Below, in pieces: positions 19,981-28,215 of a stretch of DNA of 64,000 nt. The notes under the pieces are model-generated. The model did no database searches and was not told where the DNA came from. It was given only the letters and a program-made list of their open reading frames with translations. Origin of the DNA: DASSUW01 sp963792385 (lineage in GTDB: Bacteria > Actinomycetota > Thermoleophilia > Solirubrobacterales > Solirubrobacteraceae). The number at the start of each line of letters is the position of its first letter. Position 1 is the stretch's first letter. The position numbers and the translations under genes are program-made. The stretch lies in the NCBI GenBank assembly GCA_963792385.1, contig CAWBVZ010000003.1:372001-436000 (forward strand), given 5' to 3'.

Positions 19981-20773
19981 CGAGCCGGAGAACACGCCGG
20001 AGCGGTTCTTCACGGCCGCCAACGCCGAGCGCTACCGCGAGGCGGCGAGCGAGCGCGGGATCGAGGAGCTGGGGGTGGCCGAGCACATCTACCGCTTCCG
20101 CGCCGCGCTCGAGATCTGGGATCACCCGTTCTGGCGCGGGTTCGCGCACGACGACCTCGACGAGTACTGCGGCTTCGTGCGCGAGGAGACCGACCTGCGG
20201 CTGGGGATCGAGATGGACTTCGTGCCCGGCCGCGAGGACCGCATCTCGACCGTCCTGGACGGGCGCGACTGGGACTACGTGGTCGGCTCGGTGCACTTCC
20301 TGCGCGACCACTCGCTCGACACCGAGGACTACTCGGTCTGGGGCGCGGGCGAGTCGGCCGACAAGGTGTGGCGGCGCTACTTCGAGACCGTCGCCGAGTC
20401 GGCCCGCTCCGGCCTCTACGACCTCATCGGCCATCCCGACCTGGTGAAGATCTGGGGGAGCGCGGCTCCGGTCCCCGACGGCGACCTGCGCTACTACTAC
20501 GAGCCGGCGGTCGAGGCGTTCGCCGACGCGGGCGTGGCGGTCGAGCTGTCCACCGCCGGCTGGCGCAAGCCGGTCGCCGAGCAGTATCCGGCGGTGCCGT
20601 TCCTGGAGATGCTCGTCGACGCCGGCTGCCCGCTCGCGCTCTCCAGCGACGCGCACGAGCCGGGGCAGCTGGGCTTCGAGTACGAACGCGCGCTCGAGCT
20701 GCTGGAGTCGCTCGGCGTGCGCGAGATCGCCGTGTTCGAGCGCCGCACGCGGCGGATGGAGCCGATCGGGTGA
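19946..20773 (+). CDS. PHP-domain phosphoesterase, histidinol-phosphatase (HisK) type
   Basis: A 275-aa PHP-fold metal phosphatase. The metal-binding motifs are in order: DYHVHLRT near the N-terminus, VAEHIYRF, GIEMDFVPG, VVGSVHFL, LIGHPDLVK and SSDAHEPGQLG. The pattern fits the HisK-type histidinol phosphatases, but it sits between ispD and ispF rather than in a his operon, so the substrate is open. The start is TTG at 19946, inside the end of ispD; the DYHVH motif begins five residues later, so no later start is possible. Its stop overlaps the GTG of ispF. Confidence 0.8.
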   Translation: MLTDYHVHLRTDEPENTPERFFTAANAERYREAASERGIEELGVAEHIYRFRAALEIWDHPFWRGFAHDDLDEYCGFVREETDLRLGIEMDFVPGREDRISTVLDGRDWDYVVGSVHFLRDHSLDTEDYSVWGAGESADKVWRRYFETVAESARSGLYDLIGHPDLVKIWGSAAPVPDGDLRYYYEPAVEAFADAGVAVELSTAGWRKPVAEQYPAVPFLEMLVDAGCPLALSSDAHEPGQLGFEYERALELLESLGVREIAVFERRTRRMEPIG

Positions 20774-21225
20774 GGAGCGGGATCGGGATCGACTCGCACC
20801 GGTTCGTCCCCGATCGCCCGCTCGTGCTCGGCGGCGTCGAGATCCCGTACGAGCTCGGCCTCGCCGGCCATTCCGACGCCGACGTGCTCGCCCACGCGAT
20901 CGCCGACGCGCTGCTCGGCGCCGCCGGCCTCGGCGACATCGGCGAGCATTTCCCGGACGTCGACGAGGCATGGCGCGACGCCAACTCGATCGAGCTGCTG
21001 CGCACGGTGGTCGAGCGCGTGCGCGAGGCGGGCTACGAGCTCGTGCATGTCGACGCAACCGTGATGCTCGAGCGGCCGAAGCTCACCCCGTACCGCGAGG
21101 CGATCCGCGACTCGCTCTCCGCCGTCCTCGGCTCGGTCAACGTGAAGGCCACGACCGGCGAGGAGATGGGCTTCATCGGCCGCGGCGAGGGTGCCGCCGC
21201 GCTCGCCGTGGCGACAATCACCTAA
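20770..21225 (+). CDS. ispF: 2-C-methyl-D-erythritol 2,4-cyclodiphosphate synthase
   Basis: Fifth step of the MEP pathway, forming the cyclic diphosphate with release of CMP. The 151-aa protein has the zinc-binding start GIGIDSHRFV, the HSDADVLAHAIADALLGAAGLGDIG motif, and the C-terminal KATTGEEMGFIGRGEG. The GTG start overlaps the preceding PHP gene (GTGA). ispD and ispF are neighbours in many bacteria; here a phosphatase gene separates them. Confidence 0.95.
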   Translation: MRSGIGIDSHRFVPDRPLVLGGVEIPYELGLAGHSDADVLAHAIADALLGAAGLGDIGEHFPDVDEAWRDANSIELLRTVVERVREAGYELVHVDATVMLERPKLTPYREAIRDSLSAVLGSVNVKATTGEEMGFIGRGEGAAALAVATIT

Positions 21226-21228
21226 GGT
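21223..21228 (+). promoter_or_regulatory. -10 box of cysS (TAAGGT)
   Basis: TAAGGT overlaps the ispF stop and ends 9 nt before the GTG of cysS. It would give cysS a promoter of its own inside the cluster. Confidence 0.3.
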
Positions 21229-21237
21229 CCGGCCGCG

Positions 21238-22581
21238 GTGCGGACCATCAACCTCTATGACACGCGCACGCGGGCCGTGCGCCCGCTCGAGCCGCGCGAC
21301 CCCGGGAAGGTCGGGATCTACGCGTGCGGGCCGACGGTGTACTCGCGCGTGCATGTCGGCAACGCGCGCCCGTTCGTCGTCTTCTCGCAGCTCAAGCGGT
21401 TCCTCGAGCACGAGGGCTATGACGCGACGCTGGTCGCGAACATCACCGACATCAACGACAAGATCTACGACGCCGCGCGCGCAGCAGGGCGCGACTCGGC
21501 CGATCTGGCGCGCGAGATGGTCGGCCACTACCTGGCCGACACGGAGCGGCTCGGGCTCGGGCGGCCCGACCACGAGCCGCTGGCGTCCGAGTACATCGAG
21601 CCGATCCTCGACCTGATCGGCTCGCTGGTCGAGCGCGGCAACGCCTACGCCGCCGGCGGCGACGTGTACTTCCGCGTCCGCACGCTGCCGGGGTACGGCG
21701 CGTTGTCGCATCGCGACGTCGACCAGATGGACCAGGGCGAGGGCGTCGAGGGCGCCGCGCTCAAGGACGATCCGCTCGACTTCGCGCTCTGGAAGGCGCA
21801 CAAGGAGGGCGAGGACACCGCTTGGGACTCGCCGTGGGGCCGCGGCCGCCCCGGCTGGCACATCGAGTGCTCGGCGATGGCCGAGACACTGCTCGGGCTC
21901 GAGTTCGACATCCACGGCGGCGGCATCGACCTCGTGTTCCCGCATCACGAGAACGAGGAGGCCCAGACGCTCGCCGGGCGCGGCCGCCCGCTCGCCGGCC
22001 TGTGGATGCACAACGGCATGCTCGAGGCGACCGAGGGCGAGAAGATGGCCAAGTCGGTCGGCAACATCCGCGGCCTGGCGGAGGTGCTCGACGACGTCGG
22101 CGGCGAGGCGCTGCTCCTGTACTTCGCCAGCGGCCACTACCGGCAGCCGATCGCGTTCTCGCCGGAGCGGCTGGAGGCGGCGACCAACGGCGTCCGGCGG
22201 ATCCGCGAGGCGGGCCGGCGGCTGCGCGAGGGCGACTCGCCCGATGCCCTGGCGCGGCACCGCGACGCCTTCTTCGACGCCCTGGCCGACGACTTCAACA
22301 CCGCCAAGGCGCTGCCCGCGCTGTACGAGTGGATCCGCGAGGCGCCGGACGGCACCGGCGACTCGCACCTGCGCGAGATGCTCGGCGTGCTCGGGCTCGA
22401 GCGCCTGCTCGAAGCCGACGAGGCCGCGCCGCCCGACGTGCAGGAGCTGGCCGCGCGGCGCGAGCGGGCGCGGGCGGACCGCGACTGGGTCGAGGCCGAC
22501 CGCCTGCGCGACGAGCTGCGCGACATGGGCTGGGAGGTGCGCGACGGCCCGCAAGGACCGGAGCTCGTCCCGGCGCCCTGA
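21238..22581 (+). CDS. cysS: Cysteinyl-tRNA synthetase
   Basis: Class I synthetase charging tRNA-Cys. The 447-aa protein has the zinc-binding ACGPTVYSRVHVGNARPF with the HIGH-type HVGN, the zinc ligands in WHIECSAMA and PHHENEEAQ, and the KMSKS loop in the variant form EKMAKSVGN. The length is slightly below the usual 460-480. The GTG start is placed by the conserved INLYDT beginning. rlmB follows after 25 bp. Confidence 0.95.
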   Translation: MRTINLYDTRTRAVRPLEPRDPGKVGIYACGPTVYSRVHVGNARPFVVFSQLKRFLEHEGYDATLVANITDINDKIYDAARAAGRDSADLAREMVGHYLADTERLGLGRPDHEPLASEYIEPILDLIGSLVERGNAYAAGGDVYFRVRTLPGYGALSHRDVDQMDQGEGVEGAALKDDPLDFALWKAHKEGEDTAWDSPWGRGRPGWHIECSAMAETLLGLEFDIHGGGIDLVFPHHENEEAQTLAGRGRPLAGLWMHNGMLEATEGEKMAKSVGNIRGLAEVLDDVGGEALLLYFASGHYRQPIAFSPERLEAATNGVRRIREAGRRLREGDSPDALARHRDAFFDALADDFNTAKALPALYEWIREAPDGTGDSHLREMLGVLGLERLLEADEAAPPDVQELAARRERARADRDWVEADRLRDELRDMGWEVRDGPQGPELVPAP

Positions 22582-22606
22582 CGACCGCCGCCCCGCGACG
22601 CGCGGC

Positions 22607-23326
22607 GTGTCCTCCGTCGCGCCGGGCCACACGGTCGTGTACGGTCGCAACCCGGTCCGCGAGGCCCTGCGCGGCCGCCGCCGGGTCCACCAGATCTGGG
22701 CGACCGAGTCGGTCGCCGACGACGGCTGGGGTGCGGCATCCGTGACCGTCACCGACGCCGGGCGGATCGAGGCGCTGTGCGGGTCGGATGCCCACCAGGG
22801 CGTGTGCGCCGAGGTCGATCCGTATCCGTACGCCGGAGCCGGAGAGATGCTCGCCGCGCCCGATCCCGTGATCGTCGCGCTCGACGAGGTGACCGACCCG
22901 CAGAACCTGGGAGCGATCGCGCGCACCGCGGAGGCCGTCGGCGCCACCGGCGTCGTGATCCCCGAGCGCCGCTCGGCGGAGGTCACGGCGGCGGTCTGTA
23001 AGGCGTCGGCGGGAGCCGTCGAGCACCTCTCGATCGCGCGCGTGCGCAACCTCGCCGACTTCCTCGCCGACGCCAAGGCGGCGGGATGCTGGTGCTACGG
23101 CGCGGCGGCCGGCGCGAGCACGCCCTACACGGCCCCGGACTGGTCGGGAGGGGTGGTCCTGGTGCTCGGGGCGGAGGGCCGCGGGCTGCGCCCGCGCGTC
23201 GCGGACGCCTGCGACGACTTGGTGTCGCTGCCGCTGCGGGGGCGCGTCGGATCGCTCAATGTGAGCGCCACGGCAGCGGTGTTGCTGTACACGATCTTGC
23301 AGTCGCGGCTTGACACGTCCACATAA
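22607..23326 (+). CDS. rlmB: 23S rRNA 2'-O-ribose methyltransferase, RlmB/TrmH family
   Basis: SPOUT-class methyltransferase, 239 aa. The N-terminal substrate-binding part begins VVYGRNPVREALRGRRRVHQ; the knotted AdoMet-binding domain has ALDEVTDPQNLGAIARTAEA, VLVLGAEGRGLRPRV and PLRGRVGSLNVSATAAVLLY, the three TrmH motifs. RlmB methylates G2251 in 23S rRNA; exact target is inferred from family and from the cysS-rlmB-sigH order. GTG 22607 puts the start just before the conserved GHTVVYGRNPV. Confidence 0.9.
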   Translation: MSSVAPGHTVVYGRNPVREALRGRRRVHQIWATESVADDGWGAASVTVTDAGRIEALCGSDAHQGVCAEVDPYPYAGAGEMLAAPDPVIVALDEVTDPQNLGAIARTAEAVGATGVVIPERRSAEVTAAVCKASAGAVEHLSIARVRNLADFLADAKAAGCWCYGAAAGASTPYTAPDWSGGVVLVLGAEGRGLRPRVADACDDLVSLPLRGRVGSLNVSATAAVLLYTILQSRLDTST

Positions 23327-23458
23327 GCGTGCAACCCTCGCGGATATAACGTTGAGGTCGAGGGTAAGCGATGACCCTCTCTCAGACGAATATCGGCGCC
23401 GCGGGAGGTGTGCGCCACGACGAATGGGCCCAAAATGGGTTCAGGGAAGGACGTACTC

Positions 23459-24109
23459 GTGGCCAGACTGTCCCCAACGAGGGCTCAGGCTCAAGTTCAC
23501 CTAGAGGATGGGTATCTGATCGCCCTCGCGAAGCAGGGGAGCGCTGATGCCTACGACCGTCTGGTTCGCCGCTATTACTCCTTCGTCCGACTGAAGGCTT
23601 CTTCGTACTTCCTGGTCGGTGGCGACTCCGAGGATCTGATCCAGGAGGGCCTCGTCGGCCTCTACAAGGCGATCCGCGACTTCCGGACCGACCGCGAGTC
23701 GTCGTTCCGCAACTTCGCCGAGCTGTGCATCACGCGCCAGATCATCACCGCGGTCAAGACCGCGACGCGCAACAAGCACACGCCCCTCAACGGCTACGTG
23801 TCGTTCTCGGCCTCTCCTGCCGGCTCCGGCGACTCCGAGCCGACGCTCGACGAGGTGCTCCCCGGCTCGACGGTGCACGATCCCGTCAACCAGGTGATCT
23901 CGTCCGAGGAGCTGCGCTCGCTCGTCGCCTGCCTGTCGACGGTGCTGTCCGAGCTCGAGTCGCGCGTGCTGTCGCTGTACCTCGACGGCCACTCCTACAC
24001 CGCGGTCGGCGAGAAGCTCGGCTGCGACTGCAAGACCGTCGACAACGCGCTTCAGCGTGTCAAGCGCAAGGTCGGGTCGCACTTGGCGTCGCGCAACGTC
24101 GTGCTGTAA
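23459..24109 (+). CDS. sigH: RNA polymerase sigma factor, SigH (sigma-30) type
   Basis: A 216-aa sigma-70 family protein. Region 2 contains DAYDRLVRRYYSFVRLKASSYF and GGDSEDLIQEGLVGLYKAIRDF, with FRNFAELCITRQIITAVKTA; region 4 is ELESRVLSLYLDGHSYTAV followed by the recognition helix CDCKTVDNALQRVKRKV. This is the SigH-like sporulation sigma pattern of Bacillus, and the position after cysS-rlmB matches the Bacillus gene order. GTG 23459 has GGGAAGGA at the right spacing; ATG 23435 is an alternative. The 132-bp gap before it holds a small dyad (GAGGGT ... ACCCTC, 23360-23379). Its regulon is unknown; sporulation is not implied. Confidence 0.85.
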   Translation: MARLSPTRAQAQVHLEDGYLIALAKQGSADAYDRLVRRYYSFVRLKASSYFLVGGDSEDLIQEGLVGLYKAIRDFRTDRESSFRNFAELCITRQIITAVKTATRNKHTPLNGYVSFSASPAGSGDSEPTLDEVLPGSTVHDPVNQVISSEELRSLVACLSTVLSELESRVLSLYLDGHSYTAVGEKLGCDCKTVDNALQRVKRKVGSHLASRNVVL

Positions 24110-24119
24110 TTGCCGCTTC

Positions 24120-24479
24120 GTGCCGACCTGGCTCATCATCGTCATCGTCGTACTCGCGCTGCTGGCGGTCGGCGGCGCGTACGCCCGCGTGCGCCAGCTG
24201 CGCCGCTCGCGGCCCGCGTTCGACGCCCACCTCGAGCAGGTCAACCGCGACCTCGCGACGGCCGCCGCGCAGGACCGCGGCTGGGATCGCGACACGCTCG
24301 AAGAGGCCGCTCGCACCATCTATGCCGCCGAGCGCGGTGGCGACCCGCCCAGCCTCGAGCTCGTCGAGGTCCTCGATCGCGAGGGCACCGACCAGGACCA
24401 GGCGATCTTCCGCTGCGGCGAGGAGCGGCTCACGCTCGGCCGCCGCGACGGCCAGTGGGTCCACGAATCCCTTAGCTAG
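24120..24479 (+). CDS. Small membrane-anchored protein of unknown function
   Basis: A 119-aa protein with one N-terminal membrane helix (WLIIVIVVLALLAVGGAYA) followed by a basic stop-transfer segment and a soluble, helical, charged domain ending EERLTLGRRDGQWVHESLS. I do not recognise the family. It starts with GTG 10 nt after the sigH stop and is probably co-transcribed with it, so a link to sigma-factor function is possible but unproven. The stop overlaps the convergent VOC gene by 4 nt. Confidence 0.65.
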   Translation: MPTWLIIVIVVLALLAVGGAYARVRQLRRSRPAFDAHLEQVNRDLATAAAQDRGWDRDTLEEAARTIYAAERGGDPPSLELVEVLDREGTDQDQAIFRCGEERLTLGRRDGQWVHESLS

Positions 24480-25237
24480 GCAGCGCGTAGCAACACGCGA
24501 TTGCCGGAGGGATCGCTGACGAGCCCCTCCGCGACCCCCGGCAGGGTCATCTCGAACCACTCCAGGCCGCGCGAGCCCGCCGGCGGCGCCGGCAGCCCGG
24601 TGCCGGCCCAGGTGTTGGCGCCGACGTGATGGTGATAGCCGTCGCGCGAGAGGAACAGCGCGCCGGGATAGCTGCGGACCGTCACGTCAAGGCCGAGATC
24701 GCCGGCGTAGAACGCCTCCGACGCGCCGACGTCGGCGACCTGGAGATGCACGTGGCCGATCCGCGTGCCGTCCGGCATCCCGCTGTCGCCGTCACCGGGC
24801 AGATCACGCATCAGCGCGCCGAGGTCGAGCGCCTCGGTCCCCATGCGCAGCTCGCCGCCCGGGCCGTACTCCCAGTCGTCGCGCGGGCGGTCGCGGTAGA
24901 TCTCGATCCCGTTGCCCTCGGGGTCGCGCAGGTAGACGGCCTCGCTGACGTAGTGGTCGGCGGCGCCGTCGAGGCGGCCGCCGGCGGCGACGACCCGTCG
25001 CACGGCGCGGGCGAGCTCCGCGCGGTCCGGCACCAGCACCGCGAGGTGAAACAGGCCGGTGCTGCGCCGCGGCGGCGGCGGCGCGGCGGGGTCGCCGATC
25101 AGCTCGACCAGCGGCGTGTCCGCGCCGAGGCGCGCGACGCCGTCCTCGCCGTCGAGCGGCCGCAGCCCGATCGCCGTCTCGTAGAAGGATCGCGCTCCGT
25201 CGAGATCTCCGACACGGAGGGCGACGCGGCCGATCAT
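24476..25237 (-). CDS. VOC-superfamily dioxygenase-like protein (catechol 2,3-dioxygenase type)
   Basis: A 253-aa protein with two vicinal-oxygen-chelate modules. The first begins IGRVALRVGDLDGARSFYET and includes FHLAVLVPDRAEL and YLRDPEGNGIEIYRD; the second begins GHVHLQVADVGASEAFYAGDLGL and has GYHHHVGANTWAG. Metal-ligand positions (His in FHLA/GHVHL, Glu in GIEIY) fit a CatE-like extradiol dioxygenase, but the substrate is unknown. Its ATG overlaps the stop of the upstream LOG gene by 4 nt, so both form an operon. Confidence 0.8.
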   Translation of the reverse strand: MIGRVALRVGDLDGARSFYETAIGLRPLDGEDGVARLGADTPLVELIGDPAAPPPPRRSTGLFHLAVLVPDRAELARAVRRVVAAGGRLDGAADHYVSEAVYLRDPEGNGIEIYRDRPRDDWEYGPGGELRMGTEALDLGALMRDLPGDGDSGMPDGTRIGHVHLQVADVGASEAFYAGDLGLDVTVRSYPGALFLSRDGYHHHVGANTWAGTGLPAPPAGSRGLEWFEMTLPGVAEGLVSDPSGNRVLLRAA

Positions 25238-25953
25238 GCCGCGCGCGGCCTGCGGTGCTCGACGTCCTCGAGGATGTCGAGCACCTCGCGAGTCGTGTCG
25301 CTCACCTCGAGCGCCTCGATGTCGGCCGGCCCGATGTTCCCCTCGGCGAGCACGGTCTCGCGCAGCCAGTCGACCATCCCGCTCCAGTAGTCGCGCCCCA
25401 CGAGCACGATCGGGAAGTAGCGGATCTTCTCCGTCTGGCGGAGCGTCGCCGCCTCGAACAGCTCGTCGAGTGTCCCGAAGCCGCCCGGGAAGACGACGAA
25501 CCCGCTCGCGTAGCGCACGAACATCACCTTGCGCGCGAAGAAGTAGTGGAAGTCGAGCGCCACGTCGACGTACTCGTTGACGCCCTGCTCGCCCGGCAGG
25601 TCGATCCCGAGGCCGACCGACGGCACACCCGCGTCGCGCGCGCCGCGGTTCGCGGCCTCCATGATCCCCGGCCCGCCGCCGGTGATGATCGCGAACCCGG
25701 CGTGGCCGAGCTCGCGCGCCATCTCGCGCGCCGCTTGGTAGCGCGGGTGGTCGCGCGGCGTGCGCGCCGAGCCGAAGAACGAGACCGCCTTGCCGATGTG
25801 GTCGAGCGTCTTGAAGCCCGCCCGCAGCTCGTCCTGGATGCGCAGCACGCGCTGCGCGTCCGTGAGCTCGGACAGGATCGCGCTGGTCTCGGCTTCCAGC
25901 AGCTCCTCGTCGAGCGACGCCGGGTGCCGGGGAGGATGCGGCTCATCGGCCAT
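25234..25953 (-). CDS. LOG-family protein (cytokinin riboside phosphoribohydrolase-like)
   Basis: A 239-aa Rossmann-fold protein. The lysine-decarboxylase-like/LOG motifs GGGPGIMEAANRGA and PGGFGTLDELFE (the PGGxGTxxE motif) are intact, which argues for nucleoside-monophosphate phosphoribohydrolase activity. In bacteria such proteins hydrolyse AMP-like substrates, and their physiological role is often unknown. The ATG lies 7 nt after a TACGCT -10 box that overlaps the -10 box of the divergent TetR gene. It is first gene of a two-gene operon with the VOC protein. Confidence 0.85.
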   Translation of the reverse strand: MADEPHPPRHPASLDEELLEAETSAILSELTDAQRVLRIQDELRAGFKTLDHIGKAVSFFGSARTPRDHPRYQAAREMARELGHAGFAIITGGGPGIMEAANRGARDAGVPSVGLGIDLPGEQGVNEYVDVALDFHYFFARKVMFVRYASGFVVFPGGFGTLDELFEAATLRQTEKIRYFPIVLVGRDYWSGMVDWLRETVLAEGNIGPADIEALEVSDTTREVLDILEDVEHRRPRAA

Positions 25954-25959
25954 TCCCTC

Positions 25960-25966
25960 TAGCGTA
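25960..25966. promoter_or_regulatory. Symmetric -10 box shared by the LOG and TetR genes (TAGCGTA)
   Basis: Read forward, TAGCGT (25960-25965) ends 11 nt before the TetR ATG; read in reverse, TACGCT (25966-25961) ends 7 nt before the LOG ATG. One heptamer could thus serve as -10 element for both divergent genes. Confidence 0.45.
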
Positions 25967-25976
25967 GACCCGTCCC

Positions 25977-26573
25977 ATGAGCCGGCCCGCCTACACGCGC
26001 CTGGACGTCGACGAGCGGCGGCGGCAGCTGCTCGAGCTCGGCGCGAACCTGTTCGCCCGCCACGCCTACGACGAGCTGTCGATGGCGCAGATCGCACGCG
26101 AGGCGGGGATCTCGAAGGCCCTGCTCTACCACTACTTTCCGTCCAAGCAGGCGTACTTCGCGGCGACGCTCGAGCAGGCCGCCGCGGAGCTGGCGGAGAC
26201 AACCCGGCCCGACGCGGAGCTGCCGCCGGTCGAGCAGCTCGCCGCCAGCCTCGATGCGTACCTGAGCTGGATCGAGCGCAACGCCGACGCATACTCGAAG
26301 CTGATCCAGAGCGTCGGCGCCGTCGCCGAGGTGCGCGAGATCGTCGAGCGCGTCCGCAGCGGAACGGCCGACCGGATCCTCGCCGGGATCGCGCCCGGCG
26401 GTCCGCCGAGCCCGGCGCTGCGTGCCGCCGTCCGCGGCTGGCTGTGGTTCATGGACGGGGCCGTGCTCGACTGGCTCGAGCACCGTGACATGGACCGCGC
26501 GCGGCTGCATGGGCTGCTGCTCGGGACCTTGCTCGGCGCGGTGACCGCGTCGGGCGAGCCGCTCAGCGGCTGA
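25977..26573 (+). CDS. TetR-family transcriptional regulator
   Basis: A 198-aa regulator with the standard N-terminal helix-turn-helix: RRQLLELGANLFARHAY, MAQIAREAGISKALLYHYF and PSKQAYFAATL. The C-terminal ligand domain is helical (SLDAYLSWIERNADAYSKL). ATG 25977 follows a TAGCGT -10 box. The divergent neighbour is the LOG-VOC operon, a possible target. No clear palindromic operator is seen in the 23-bp gap, so the binding site may lie elsewhere. Its end overlaps the convergent phosphatase gene by 11 nt. Confidence 0.85.
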   Translation: MSRPAYTRLDVDERRRQLLELGANLFARHAYDELSMAQIAREAGISKALLYHYFPSKQAYFAATLEQAAAELAETTRPDAELPPVEQLAASLDAYLSWIERNADAYSKLIQSVGAVAEVREIVERVRSGTADRILAGIAPGGPPSPALRAAVRGWLWFMDGAVLDWLEHRDMDRARLHGLLLGTLLGAVTASGEPLSG

Positions 26574-28215
26574 CGCGCAGCACGACGATCGCCCGGTCGT
26601 CGCGATTCGAGTCCTGGTCGAACGCCGCCACCATCTCGTCGAGTGCGGCCGCCACTGCCTCCGCGCCGTCACCGCGGGCCGCCACCTGCAGCGCCGCGAT
26701 CAGCCGCTCCTCGCCGAACCGCTCGCCCGACGGGTCGCGCGCGTCGGTCATGCCGTCGGTGTAGAGCACCAACGTGTCACCCGGTTCGAGCGCGAGCGAC
26801 GCCGGCTCGAGCATCGGGTCGGCCTCGACGCCGAGCAGCGTGCCGCGCACGACGACCTCCTCCACGTCGCCTCCCTCGCGCACGAGCAGCGGATAGGGAT
26901 GGCCGCCGGAGGCGAGCCGCACATCGAACCCGCCGCCCTCGCGGACGTCGAGCGTTGCGCAGCCGACCGTGCAGAACGCCGACGTCGCCGACTGCCGGCG
27001 CAGCGCCTCGTTGAGGAATCGCAGCATGTCCTCCGGGCGCTCGTCGCGCAGCGCGATCGCGCGCAGCGTGTGGCGCGCGAGCCCGGTCAGGACGGCAGCG
27101 GCGGTGCCCTTGCCGGCGACGTCGCCGACGGCGACCAGCCAGCGGGTGGGGGAGATGTCGAAGCAGTCGTAGAAGTCGCCGCCGACGGAGCCGCCGTCGG
27201 CGATCGAGTGGTAGCGCACGGCGACCTCGAGGCCGGGCACGTCGGTGAGCCGCTCCGGCAGCAGCCCGGCCTGCAGGGTGCGCGCCACGTACGCGCGCTC
27301 CTCGTACAGCCGTGCGCGCTCAAGCGCGTGGGCGGCCTGATCGGCGAGCGAGGCGAGGAACGCCCGGTCGGCGGCCATGAACCGCCGCGCGTCCGTGTTG
27401 CAGAGCACGAGCGCGCCGGAGACGGCGCCGCCGAAGCTCAGCGGCACGACGACCATCGCCTGGAAGATGCCCGTGATCCCGCTGCGCAGCTCGGCGTACT
27501 GCTCCCAGTCGTCGAGCGTCTCCAGGTACACCGGCTCGCCCGTGCGCAGCACGTCGCAGACCGGGGAGTCGAGGCGCATGTGGAACCGCCGCCACGGCGC
27601 CATCAAGGTGTCCTCGAACCCGCGGTCGTGGGCGATCTGGACCTCGTCGCCGTCGCGGAACGCGAGCGCGCCGGCGGCCGCGAAGAACGCCTCGAGCGCC
27701 TGGCCGACGACGACCTCGCCGACGTCCTCGGCCGAGCTGGCCGCGGACAGCGCGGCGGTCGCGCGCTGCAGCCGGCTGGTGCGGTCGGCCGACAGCTCGG
27801 CCTCGCGCCGGGCCTCGCGCTCGCGCGCCAGCAGCAGCTCGCGCTCACGGTCGGCGGCGCGGCGCTCGGACAGGTCGATCACGACGGCGACGACCCGCAG
27901 CGGGTTGCGGTCGAGCGTCACGCCGCTGATCAGCACCGGCGCGCGCGTCCCGTCCGGCCGCATGTACTCCTTCTCGTACGGGGCGACCCAGCCCTCGGCG
28001 TCGAGCCGCCGGGTCACGTGGTCGTCCTGCGCGGCCCACTCGGGTGCCGTGATCCTGCGCCAGCTGATCTCGCCGGCCTCGAGCTCCTCGCGCGTGCGGC
28101 CGACGATCGCCAGCCACGCGTCGTTCGACTCGAGAACGCGCTCGTCGTCGGAGATCGTGACGCCGACGACGTTGGCGTCGACGAGCCGGCGGAAGCGCCG
28201 CTCGTCCTCAGCGAT
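26563..28215 (-). CDS. PAS-GAF-PP2C (SpoIIE-type) serine phosphatase
   Basis: About 550 aa. An N-terminal PAS domain (~1-115: RFRRLVDANVVGVTISDDE ... PYEKEYMRPDGTRAP), a short coiled coil (ERELLLAREREARREAELS), a GAF domain (~150-300) and a PP2C/SpoIIE phosphatase domain (~330-550) with metal-binding GGSVGGDFYDCF, AVGDVAGKGTAAA and VLYTDGMTDARD. Such proteins usually dephosphorylate anti-anti-sigma factors in stress signalling. The start is odd: in this frame no ATG, GTG or TTG occurs between the upp coding region and the PAS domain. ATC 28215, overlapping the upp stop, is the first plausible codon, or a base error hides the true start. Confidence 0.8.
   Translation of the reverse strand: MAEDERRFRRLVDANVVGVTISDDERVLESNDAWLAIVGRTREELEAGEISWRRITAPEWAAQDDHVTRRLDAEGWVAPYEKEYMRPDGTRAPVLISGVTLDRNPLRVVAVVIDLSERRAADRERELLLAREREARREAELSADRTSRLQRATAALSAASSAEDVGEVVVGQALEAFFAAAGALAFRDGDEVQIAHDRGFEDTLMAPWRRFHMRLDSPVCDVLRTGEPVYLETLDDWEQYAELRSGITGIFQAMVVVPLSFGGAVSGALVLCNTDARRFMAADRAFLASLADQAAHALERARLYEERAYVARTLQAGLLPERLTDVPGLEVAVRYHSIADGGSVGGDFYDCFDISPTRWLVAVGDVAGKGTAAAVLTGLARHTLRAIALRDERPEDMLRFLNEALRRQSATSAFCTVGCATLDVREGGGFDVRLASGGHPYPLLVREGGDVEEVVVRGTLLGVEADPMLEPASLALEPGDTLVLYTDGMTDARDPSGERFGEERLIAALQVAARGDGAEAVAAALDEMVAAFDQDSNRDDRAIVVLRVSR

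Noticed and set aside
20497..23076. An 859-codon minus-strand frame opposite the PHP, ispF, cysS and rlmB genes.
   Set aside because: The four plus-strand genes are conserved and complete, so the frame is a shadow of high-GC coding.
23327..23458. TTGACA (near 23309) and TATAAC (near 23344) as a classical promoter for sigH.
   Set aside because: The spacing is about 29 bp, far from 16-18, so they do not form one promoter.
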